The notes below the pieces were generated by a model. It did no database searches. It was not told the DNA's origin and worked only from the letters and a program-made list of their open reading frames with translations. A DNA stretch of 64,000 bases from Micromonospora gifhornensis (GTDB taxonomy: Bacteria; Actinomycetota; Actinomycetes; Mycobacteriales; Micromonosporaceae), in assembly GCF_016863515.1 (NCBI RefSeq), contig NZ_BOPA01000028.1:98417-162416 (forward strand), given 5' to 3'. The position numbers and the translations under genes were made by a program. Shown here in pieces: positions 16,737 through 23,196 of this stretch (position 1 is the first letter of the stretch; each line of letters starts with the position of its first letter).

Positions 16737-17983
16737 CTCGACGCTCCGGGCTGCGTGTCGTCCCGCGGCGTCGCCGCGAGGTGCTCGTCCGGCCCCACTG
16801 ATCCGGGCCAGGGCTCGTTCAGGATCGGCGGCACCGGCACGTCCCGGCTGCGAATCAGGGCGGCCAACGCCGGTCCCGCCGGGCCGACACCGCGGCCCCG
16901 AACCCAGGCCGGTACCGCCCTGACCAGCCGCTCAGGCCCCTCGGGCAGCAGCAGGCAGATCGACTCCAGGGCTCGCCCCTGCGCAGTACGCCGGATCTGG
17001 ACCACCACCTGCAGGGCTGCCGCCAGCTGGGCATGCAACGCCGGACGGGGTAACCCGCCGAGCAACCCGAGCGCCTCCAACCGGGCCGGTACGTCCGACG
17101 GAGCGTTGGCGTGCAGTGTCCCGGCACCACCGTCGTGGCCCGTGTTCAGTGCCGCGAGGAGGTCGACCACCTCGGCACCGCGACACTCACCGACCACCAG
17201 GCGGTCCGGCCGCATCCGCAACGCCTGCCGGACCAGCTCACTGAGGCCGATCGTGCCCTGCCCCTCGACGTTCGCGGTACGGGCCTGCAACCCCACCACG
17301 TGCGGATGCAACGGCCGCAGCTCCGCGGCGTCCTCGACCAGCACGATCCGCTCGGTGCTCGGCACCAGGCCGAGCAGCGTGTTCAGCAGGGTCGTCTTGC
17401 CGGACCCGGTTCCACCGATCACCAGGTAGGCGAGCCGGGCCGCGACGACGGCGGCGAGCACCGCGGCAGCCGGACGAGGAACAGCTCCCTGAGCGACAAG
17501 CTCATCCAGGTTGAACGGCCGTTGCCGGAAGGTGCGCAGCGACAGGTAGGGGCCGTCGGTGGCCACCGGCGGCAGTACGGCGTGCAGCCGGGTGCCATCA
17601 GCCAGCCGCGCGTCGGCGCAGGGCGAGCCGTCGTCGAGGCGGCGACCGGCACCGGCGGTGAGGCGCTGGGCGAGCCGACGGACGTCGTCCACGGTGCCCA
17701 CCGGCACCGGAACCTGATGCAGCCCCTGCCCTCGGTCGACCCACACCCGAACGCCGTTGACCAGCACGTCGGTGACCTCAGGGTCGGCCAGCAGCGGGGC
17801 CAGCGGGCCCGCACCCACCAGGTCGTCGCGCACCTGGTCGGCCATCCGCAGCAGCGCGGTGTCACCGAGGACGGCAGTGTCGGCCTCGGCGCGTACCGCC
17901 GAGACGATCGTGGCCGGGGTGACCGGCGTCGCGGCTGCGGCGATTCGCTGCCGGACCCGGGCCGCCAACGGTTGCCCGGTCAT
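16733..17983 (-). CDS. tadA: TadA-family secretion ATPase (Rv3659c)
   Basis: This cytoplasmic hexameric ATPase powers pilus assembly. Visible motifs are Walker A VIGGTGSGKTTLLNT, the Asp-box-like VLVEDAAELRP, a His-box in TLHANAPSDVPARLEALG, and Walker B RPDRLVVGECRGAEVVD. The 416-residue length agrees with the 'TadA family conjugal transfer-associated ATPase' group. It is the only ATPase in this operon. It overlaps ssd upstream (ATGA at 17980-17983) and tadB downstream, so the operon is tightly coupled. Confidence 0.94.
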   Translation of the reverse strand: MTGQPLAARVRQRIAAAATPVTPATIVSAVRAEADTAVLGDTALLRMADQVRDDLVGAGPLAPLLADPEVTDVLVNGVRVWVDRGQGLHQVPVPVGTVDDVRRLAQRLTAGAGRRLDDGSPCADARLADGTRLHAVLPPVATDGPYLSLRTFRQRPFNLDELVAQGAVPRPAAAVLAAVVAARLAYLVIGGTGSGKTTLLNTLLGLVPSTERIVLVEDAAELRPLHPHVVGLQARTANVEGQGTIGLSELVRQALRMRPDRLVVGECRGAEVVDLLAALNTGHDGGAGTLHANAPSDVPARLEALGLLGGLPRPALHAQLAAALQVVVQIRRTAQGRALESICLLLPEGPERLVRAVPAWVRGRGVGPAGPALAALIRSRDVPVPPILNEPWPGSVGPDEHLAATPRDDTQPGASR

Positions 17984-19077
17984 GCCGCACCCGCAACCGT
18001 TCGGCCGGTCAGGTCGGCGACGATCCGCTGGCAGAGTTCCGCGAGCGGGCCGCGTCCGTCAGCCGCCGGCGCCTCGCCCCGCTCAAGCCCGCGGCACAGT
18101 CCCGGCTCCGGACGGAGCGTCCCGGCCAGTGGCAGCCCGAGTGCCCGAGCCACCTCCGCTGCACGAAGTCGCCCGGGAGCAGGCCCACGGACGATGACCG
18201 ACAGGTCCTGACAGTTCGGCGCGGCCACCGCCACCACCCGCGCCGCGGCGGCCGTCGCCCGAAGCTCGGCCGGCACCACCACGAACACCCGATCGGCCGC
18301 CTGCATGGCGGTGACGGCCGCATCATCGAACTGTCGGGGCAGGTCGACGACGACGAAATCCCGGCCACGCCGAGCAGCAGTCAGGGTGGAGGCCATCGCC
18401 TCGGCCGGCACGGCCACCGGATCACCCCGGTCCCAGGAGAGGACCACCAGGTCACCTCGGCTCGGCAGCGCCCGCACCAGTGCCGGTGGATCGACCCGCC
18501 CGTCGGCGCCCGACAGCGCCGGCCACCGCAGCCCTTCCAACTGCTCCCAGCCGAGCACCAGATCGAGGCCGCCGCCGAGTGGATCGGCATCGAGCAGCAG
18601 GGTCCGCAGCCGCCCCCGGGCAGCGGTAACCGCGAGCCCGGCCGCCAGGATGCTTGCTCCACCTCCGCCGCGCCCACCCACCACGGCGACGACCCGGGCT
18701 TGAGCAGTGCCGTCGGTGCCGCATTCGGCGAACCGGTCGACAAGCCACGGCTCGGCCGCCGGCAGCACGGCCACATGCTCCGCGCCGAGCAGGTCGGCGA
18801 CCTGCCACCCGGGATCAAGGTCCTCGGCCCGACCGACGAGCACCAGCCGGGAGCGTCGGGGCAGCCGCGCCCGCAGGCAGGGCTGCGCCTGGTCGGCACC
18901 GACAAGCACCAGCGGAGCCGGCTGCCATCGGGTACGGGCGGCTGCCGGATCGGCGGCGACCTCCACCTCGACGTCACCCGCGGCAGCGAGCCGGAGCAGG
19001 TCGTCGAGCAGGTCACCGTCGGCGGTGACCACCAGCGGTGGTCGCCGGTGCGGCGGAACGGAGGTACGGGACGGCAT
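17980..19077 (-). CDS. ssd: Septum site-determining protein Ssd (CpaE/MinD-like, Rv3660c)
   Basis: A 365-residue protein from ATG 19077, with an N-terminal response-regulator-like half and a C-terminal SIMIBI (ParA/MinD-like) half. The P-loop is VVGGRGGGGASILA: both lysines of the deviant Walker A (KGGxGKT) are missing. Later motifs survive (TLLLDADPLGGGLDLVLG, FVVVDLPRQFDD). The M. tuberculosis homologue Rv3660c was named Ssd because overexpression blocks septation and gives filaments. CpaE-type proteins also place Tad pili at the cell pole. Which role applies here is not visible. It is the first gene of the Tad operon. Two DnaA boxes lie 85-112 bases upstream. Confidence 0.88.
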   Translation of the reverse strand: MPSRTSVPPHRRPPLVVTADGDLLDDLLRLAAAGDVEVEVAADPAAARTRWQPAPLVLVGADQAQPCLRARLPRRSRLVLVGRAEDLDPGWQVADLLGAEHVAVLPAAEPWLVDRFAECGTDGTAQARVVAVVGGRGGGGASILAAGLAVTAARGRLRTLLLDADPLGGGLDLVLGWEQLEGLRWPALSGADGRVDPPALVRALPSRGDLVVLSWDRGDPVAVPAEAMASTLTAARRGRDFVVVDLPRQFDDAAVTAMQAADRVFVVVPAELRATAAAARVVAVAAPNCQDLSVIVRGPAPGRLRAAEVARALGLPLAGTLRPEPGLCRGLERGEAPAADGRGPLAELCQRIVADLTGRTVAGAA

Positions 19078-19161
19078 CGCGGCCTCCAACGGTCGGCGCG
19101 GGTTCGCTGGGCCGAACCTTGCCTCCCGTGGTGCGACGAACGCCGCCCCGAACGCCTGCCC

Positions 19162-19189
19162 TGTGGACAACAAACGCTTCTGTGGACAA
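19162..19189. promoter_or_regulatory. Paired DnaA boxes upstream of ssd
   Basis: TGTGGACAA occurs at 19162-19170 and again at 19181-19189. It is the complement of TTGTCCACA, the DnaA-box consensus of high-GC actinobacteria. The two are in the same orientation, 19 bases apart, about two helical turns, in the gap between ssd and the divergent VHL-domain gene. DnaA binding is predicted, not shown. Confidence 0.5.
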
Positions 19190-19261
19190 CGCCCGCAACG
19201 CTCGTTGATCTGCTATGCGTACGCGGATGCTCACAGACCGTCCACTTCGGTCATACCCCCG

Positions 19262-19290
19262 TGACGGGAGTGATGCCCACCACGCATAAT
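19262..19290 (+). promoter_or_regulatory. Candidate promoter of the VHL-domain gene
   Basis: TGACGG (19262-19267) and CATAAT (19285-19290) are separated by 17 bases and stand 51 bases before the ATG at 19341. The -10 match is good and AT-rich against a GC-rich background; the -35 match is partial. Confidence 0.45.
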
Positions 19291-19340
19291 CGACTTCCTC
19301 TGTCGTCGGCGAGACGGCAAACCCTCGCCGGATCGGGGTC

Positions 19341-20246
19341 ATGACTCAGCCGCCAGATCACGACCACGCAAGCAGGCAACCGCGTCTTCGGATCGGCCCG
19401 TGGCTGCCCGACCCCGACTCGGACACCATGCCGCTGACACGCCTCGCCATCTCGGCGACACCGGTCAGGCCCGCACTGTCGACACCCCCGGACCTCTCCG
19501 GCCACCAGGCATCACCATCCGAGCCGATGGTCGTACCGATCGATCCGACACCGCACCCCACCGAACGCCGCTCCCACCGGCTCATCCTGGCGGGCGTGGG
19601 TACCGCCGTGCTCGGCCTCCTGCTGACCGCACTCTGGCCGACCACCCCGCCGTCCCCGGTCGCCGAACCGCCGACTCCGTCCGGCCGGTTCGGCTGGCCC
19701 CATGCCCCCGACCTGCCGTTGCCACCCTCCGGCACCCTGACACCCTCCGCCCCGCAGGCCTCGTCGTCCGTGGGCGGCGTCTCCTCCACCCGCCCGGTCG
19801 CACCCAGCCAGGTGTCGTCACCCACCCGATCGCCGTCGGCGACGGCTACCAGAACCAGTCCGACCGCCACCCGCACCGCCAGCCCAACCGCACCCGGCGC
19901 CAGACCCAGTGCGTCACCAAACCGGACGGTACGACCGACCCCGAGCCCTCGACCCGCCGAACCGCGAGAACTGACGCCGTTGCCACCCTGGCGGGAGCGG
20001 GATCTGCGCTCGGTGAGCGGTGGCCGGGAGACCAGCATCGAGTTCGTCAACCACAGGTCACGGTCAGTGATCGTGTACTGGCTGGACCACCACGGCCACA
20101 GACAGCAGTACGCGGTACTTGAGCCGTCCGAGTCGTACCAGCAGCACACCTACGTCGGGCATCCGTGGGTGGTGACCGACCGCCGAGGCAGGTCACTGGT
20201 CTGCTTCGAGCCCACCGCCGCCCCCGCCCGCGCCGTGATCCGCTGA
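19341..20246 (+). CDS. Membrane protein with C-terminal von Hippel-Lindau (VHL) beta domain
   Basis: The 301-residue protein has a cytoplasmic N-terminus (1-80), one membrane helix (about 81-99, LILAGVGTAVLGLLLTALW), a Pro/Ser/Thr-rich stalk of about 120 residues, and a folded C-terminal domain from about 228. That domain reads IEFVNHRSRSVIVYWLDHHG, then RQQYAVLEPSESYQQHTYVG, then HPWVVTD. It follows human pVHL beta domain closely. The residues that hold hydroxyproline in human VHL have counterparts: Y257 (Tyr98), H269 (His110), T270 (Ser111), Y271 (Tyr112), H274 (His115) and W276 (Trp117). Orientation predicts the VHL domain outside the cell. Bacterial VHL-domain proteins are known as a family but their ligands are not. 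It is divergent from ssd. Function is unknown; peptide or collagen-like hydroxyproline binding is speculation. Confidence 0.85.
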   Translation: MTQPPDHDHASRQPRLRIGPWLPDPDSDTMPLTRLAISATPVRPALSTPPDLSGHQASPSEPMVVPIDPTPHPTERRSHRLILAGVGTAVLGLLLTALWPTTPPSPVAEPPTPSGRFGWPHAPDLPLPPSGTLTPSAPQASSSVGGVSSTRPVAPSQVSSPTRSPSATATRTSPTATRTASPTAPGARPSASPNRTVRPTPSPRPAEPRELTPLPPWRERDLRSVSGGRETSIEFVNHRSRSVIVYWLDHHGHRQQYAVLEPSESYQQHTYVGHPWVVTDRRGRSLVCFEPTAAPARAVIR

Positions 20247-20402
20247 CCGGGAAGCCCCTCCCACGGGAAACGCGGCATGTCAGGATGACCACGGGGATAG
20301 CCGATCGTCCAACTGCCCGGTCCTTCATGATCGTCGCGATCGCGACGACACCAGCGTCGACCTGAGCCACCTCGTCGACGCGTAAATCGCTGTGAGAAGG
20401 CG

Positions 20403-20630
20403 ATGGCAGCCTCCTACCGTCGCACCATGGGGCGTCGTCAGGATCGAATTCGACGTGAAATCGGGTCGTTCATGAAGGCGTACGGACGTGTGGCGGCCAG
20501 CAACGGCAGCGACCCCAACGACCGTCGCTACAGCCGCAAACTCGAAGCCGAGATCAAGCGGATGAGACCGGAGGATCTCGATCGCCTGCTACGCGACGAA
20601 GACGGTGACGACGACACCGATGACGCCTGA
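20403..20630 (+). CDS. Small charged protein, 75 aa, hypothetical
   Basis: A basic N-terminal half (MAASYRRTMGRRQDRIRREI) is followed by a helical segment and a strongly acidic end (RLLRDEDGDDDTDDA). There are no cysteines, membrane segments or known motifs. AGAAGG precedes the ATG at 20403 by only two bases; ATG 20427 is an alternative without a clear ribosome site. Codon use has the usual G/C third-position bias, which supports coding. Function is unknown. The 156 bases before it contain no other gene that I can support. Confidence 0.6.
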   Translation: MAASYRRTMGRRQDRIRREIGSFMKAYGRVAASNGSDPNDRRYSRKLEAEIKRMRPEDLDRLLRDEDGDDDTDDA

Positions 20631-20767
20631 CCGCCGCTGTCTCCTGGCCCGCCGCGCCGACCGATGCCGGACCGAGCGGGAGCGGTAGGGCTGGGTCGAG
20701 GGCGCCGGTGACCAGAACCTGTCGGGGACGGTGCGAGACCTGCGTGGCAGCGCTTACCTGCCAAAGG

Positions 20768-20880
20768 GACGACCCCCGTCGGGGGGAGACGGGGGTCGTC
20801 GGAGGTTCGGCTCCGGGGGGGTCGAGCCGAACCTGCTCAGCGGTCACGGGGGGGGTGCAACCGCCGAGAGTCTGCCGGTC
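20768..20880 (-). ncRNA. 6C RNA
   Basis: On the minus strand three stem-loops follow one another, each with a cytosine run in its loop. The first (20836-20868) has a GCGGT/ACCGC stem extended by GAG/CTC and a loop with eight C. The second (20803-20834) has a perfect 11-bp stem (AGGTTCGGCTC) with seven C. The third (20768-20800) has a perfect 13-bp stem with six C, followed by CCTTTGG, and may be the terminator. Hairpins whose loops hold at least six C define the actinobacterial 6C RNA, called B11 in M. tuberculosis, where it lies between Rv3660c and Rv3661. Here it also lies between the ssd region and the Rv3661-like HAD gene. In mycobacteria its C-rich loops pair with G-rich ribosome sites. 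The 5' end near 20880 is a guess. Confidence 0.87.
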
Positions 20881-20903
20881 GTTCGCGATATGAATACTCG
20901 CCT

Positions 20904-20912
20904 TGTGGACAA
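20904..20912. promoter_or_regulatory. DnaA box in the predicted 6C RNA promoter
   Basis: A perfect TGTGGACAA (TTGTCCACA on the minus strand) sits just upstream of the 6C RNA. A possible -10, TATTCA, follows 10 bases later on the minus strand. If that is the 6C promoter, DnaA would bind at about -20 to -30. Confidence 0.4.
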
Positions 20913-20982
20913 GTCTGCCTGAGTGAACCTGTGTACGTCGAGTGGTGTAGCCTCCACTCCCCGCGAAAACCTGTTCGCAGAG

Positions 20983-20998
20983 TGTGACCGCGATCACT
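20983..20998. promoter_or_regulatory. CRP-like palindrome upstream of the HAD gene
   Basis: TGTGACCGCGATCACT has the form TGTGA-N6-TCAC, the CRP/Cmr-family operator, with one outer mismatch. It lies 97 bases before the HAD hydrolase start and about 100 bases upstream of the predicted 6C RNA start, so it could serve either. The 20631-21094 gap otherwise holds only the 6C RNA and shows no gene. Confidence 0.4.
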
Positions 20999-21094
20999 GT
21001 CTGCAAGCGTGGTGGGGGCTGTCCCGCAGGTCCGAGGGGCGTTCGGCCCCCGGGCACCCGCCGACCATAGACCATCGGGCTAGACTTTCGCGCC

Positions 21095-21901
21095 GTGGGC
21101 CGAAGTGCCGCTTTCTTCGATCTCGACAAGACCGTCATTGCCAAGTCGAGCGCCTTGGCGTTCGGTCGGCCGTTCTACCGGGATGGCCTGATCACTCGAC
21201 GCGATGTCGTCAAGTCGGCGTACGCGCAGCTGATGTTCCGGCTGGGCGGCACCGACGAGCAGACCATGGCCCGCACCCGCGACTACCTTGCCACGCTCTG
21301 TAAGGGCTGGCAGGTGGAGCAGGTCCGTCAGATCGTCGCCGAGACGCTGCACGAGCTGATCAACCCTTATGTGTACGCCGAGGCTGCCGCCCTGATCGAG
21401 GAGCACCAGGCAGCTGGCCGGGACGTCGTGCTGGTCTCCGCTTCCGGCGAGGAGATGGTGCGCCCGATCGGGGTGCTGCTCGGGGTCACCGACGTGATCG
21501 CCACCCGGATGGCGGTGGTGGACGGGCGGTACAGCGGCGAGGTCGAGTTCTATGCGGCCGGGCCCAGCAAGGTGGAGGCGGTCCGCGAGCTGGCCGCCGA
21601 GCGCGGGTACGACCTGGACGACTCGTACGCCTACTCCGACTCGTACAGTGATCGGCCGTTGTTGGAGTGTGTGGGCCACCCGACCGTGGTCAATCCGGAT
21701 CGGCAGTTGCGCAGGCTGGCCGTCGAGAACGCCTGGCCGGTGCTGGAGTTCCGGCACCCGATTCCGCTGGGTCGCCGGCTGCGGGAGCGGCCGGCGGTGC
21801 CGGTCGCCGCTGCCGCGATCGGGGTCGGTGTCGGGGTGGCGATCGGTATCGCCTGGTACGGCCGCCACCGGCGCACCCGCGCCTCGACCACCCCAGCCTG
21901 A
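21095..21901 (+). CDS. HAD-IB family hydrolase (Rv3661-like)
   Basis: A 268-residue HAD phosphatase of the SerB/CicA type. Motif I is FFDLDKT (nucleophile D9, acid D11), motif II VLVSASGEE, the lysine motif AAGPSKVEA, and motif III YAYSDSYSDRPLLE. The C-terminus carries a hydrophobic helix (VPVAAAAIGVGVGVAIGIAWY) followed by a basic tail, so the enzyme is probably tethered to the inner face of the membrane. Rv3661 and its Streptomyces counterpart share this layout; the Streptomyces one has been linked to morphological differentiation. The substrate is unknown; phosphoserine is possible but not indicated by anything specific. The start is GTG 21095. Confidence 0.88.
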   Translation: MGRSAAFFDLDKTVIAKSSALAFGRPFYRDGLITRRDVVKSAYAQLMFRLGGTDEQTMARTRDYLATLCKGWQVEQVRQIVAETLHELINPYVYAEAAALIEEHQAAGRDVVLVSASGEEMVRPIGVLLGVTDVIATRMAVVDGRYSGEVEFYAAGPSKVEAVRELAAERGYDLDDSYAYSDSYSDRPLLECVGHPTVVNPDRQLRRLAVENAWPVLEFRHPIPLGRRLRERPAVPVAAAAIGVGVGVAIGIAWYGRHRRTRASTTPA

Positions 21902-21915
21902 CCCCGTCGCCGATC

Positions 21916-22020
21916 CGCGCCAACAGCCCGGTCCACGACGCCAGTCCGGCTCACGCCGCCAGTCCGGCACACGCCAGCATTCAGGTCCACGCCAACAGCC
22001 CGCGCCGCCAGTCCGGCCCG
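21916..22020. repeat. Degenerate 18-bp tandem repeats between converging genes
   Basis: Five to six imperfect units of 18 bases, such as CACGACGCCAGTCCGGCT and CACGCCGCCAGTCCGGCA, fill the gap between the HAD gene and the Fic-like gene. In one + frame they read as HASPA/HANSP-like hexapeptides just past the HAD stop. They may be a decayed C-terminal extension or a plain intergenic minisatellite. No simple hairpin terminator is seen. Confidence 0.6.
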
Positions 22021-22043
22021 CCGCACCGGGCCCGCTACCGGGT

Positions 22044-22790
22044 TCAGCTCGCGGCCAGGACCTCGTCGCCGATCTCGGTCAACTGGTCGGCGCCCATCTC
22101 GACGGCGGCCATGTAGTGCCGCAGCCAGGACCGTAGCCCGTCGGGGGTGCCGGTGGCGAAGGCACCGGCACCCCCGACGTACTCCGGTTCGCGCTCGCGG
22201 TGGCCGACGTCGATCGCGAGCAGGCCGCGCGGGTCGAATCCGCTGGAGAGCAGCACCAGGCGGGCGGCACCGCGGGCCACCACGCCGGACGGGCCGGCGA
22301 ACGGACGCAGGTTGAGCAGTTCCCCGTGTACGACGGCGGCCAGCACCAGTGGTGGGACCTTCGTGCCGCCGGCGACGAGCCCGACCAGGGCGTCCAGCCG
22401 GGCGGAGACCACCGGGTCCTCGACGGGGCGGCCAAGTTCGGCCGCGCCGACCACGTCCCTGCTGGCGAGCACGTGCAGCTTCGCCAGCACCTGCCGGGGT
22501 GCTCTGGGCCAGCGGTCGCTGAGCCCGGGAAGTGCCCCGGCGACCCGCAGCGCGCCCTGCAACACCGGGTCTGTCACCGTGCCGGCCCGGACCGCCTCGC
22601 GCTCGTGGACCCGGCCCTCCAGGGCGGCGCTGGCGACCGCAGATCGCAGGCTCACTTCGGCGGCCACCTGACCGCCGTGCCGGCGCAGCGCCCGGTGACC
22701 GAGCGCGGTGTCGAAGCGGATCCGGGCCTGCTCGACGGCGTCGGCGACGTCGGCGAGCGCGAGCAGCGGTGCGAGCGGGTCGGTCGTCAC
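22044..22790 (-). CDS. Fic-like protein with a degenerate active site (Rv3662c-like)
   Basis: The 248-residue helical protein keeps the outline of a Fic-domain AMP-transferase. The inhibitory-helix motif (S/T)xxxE(G/N) is present as S54-A-A-L-E58-G59. The region of the catalytic loop is VHGELLNLRPFAGPSGVVAR. Aligned with HPFxxGNGRxxR, the catalytic His is R162, Asn is S168, and the first Arg is V170, while Pro, Phe, the second Gly and the last Arg remain. AMP transfer is therefore unlikely. Homologues of Rv3662c in this position are often called oxidoreductases or hypothetical proteins; I see no nucleotide-cofactor motif. The Fic relationship is my reading of the motifs. It converges on the HAD gene. 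Confidence 0.7.
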   Translation of the reverse strand: MTTDPLAPLLALADVADAVEQARIRFDTALGHRALRRHGGQVAAEVSLRSAVASAALEGRVHEREAVRAGTVTDPVLQGALRVAGALPGLSDRWPRAPRQVLAKLHVLASRDVVGAAELGRPVEDPVVSARLDALVGLVAGGTKVPPLVLAAVVHGELLNLRPFAGPSGVVARGAARLVLLSSGFDPRGLLAIDVGHREREPEYVGGAGAFATGTPDGLRSWLRHYMAAVEMGADQLTEIGDEVLAAS

Positions 22791-23112
22791 CTCGTCACGC
22801 TATCGAGCCCGCTGGTCGGCCCGTGCCCCAGTCACCGGCAACGCGACGGGCACCACCCGCTTGCCGCGCCGGGACCGACCGCGCGGCGTGGACCGACCGA
22901 CACCGCGCGGCGTGGACCGACCGACGCCGGGCGGTTGTCTGCGGTAGCCGCCGCCGGGAGGACCAGCGGCGTTCATCGAGAACGTTGTGCACCTCGGCGC
23001 GCGAGAGGGTCCACTGGGCGATGCAGGCGGGTGGGTTCCGTCGCCATGGTCGGCAGCCCCGGCTAACCTGCCCCGAAGAGGCGCAGGTCACCCCGACGAC
23101 GAGGAGCACCGC
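22791..23112. other. Intergenic region with a 24-bp tandem duplication
   Basis: This 322-base gap separates the divergent Fic-like and acs genes. It contains GCGCGGCGTGGACCGACCGA plus four further bases repeated once in tandem (22881-22904 and 22905-22928, two differences), and a partial third unit before it. No protein of normal codon use fits here. The acs promoter should lie in the last about 120 bases, but I could not pick hexamers with confidence. Confidence 0.5.
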
Positions 23113-23196
23113 ATGAGCGAGCGGCAGCGAGTGGATCATCGATACAGCGCGCTGGTGCCTCATGACAGCACGGAGCGAAGCGGAGTGCTGGCATGA
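23113..23196 (+). CDS. Possible 27-residue leader peptide of acs
   Basis: ATG 23113 has GAGGAG seven bases upstream, and the reading frame stops at a TGA that overlaps the acs ATG as ATGA (23193-23196). The peptide would be MSERQRVDHRYSALVPHDST followed by ERSGVLA. The good ribosome site and exact overlap suggest translational coupling. Against this, sequences of the type GAGCGAAGCGGAG are common filler near starts in this organism group (compare 46785-46829), so chance remains possible. Confidence 0.4.
   Translation: MSERQRVDHRYSALVPHDSTERSGVLA

Noticed and set aside
20554..21144. A minus-strand frame of 196 codons covering the 6C region.
   Set aside because: It runs through the 6C hairpins and the start of the HAD gene, has poor codon structure, and resembles no protein.
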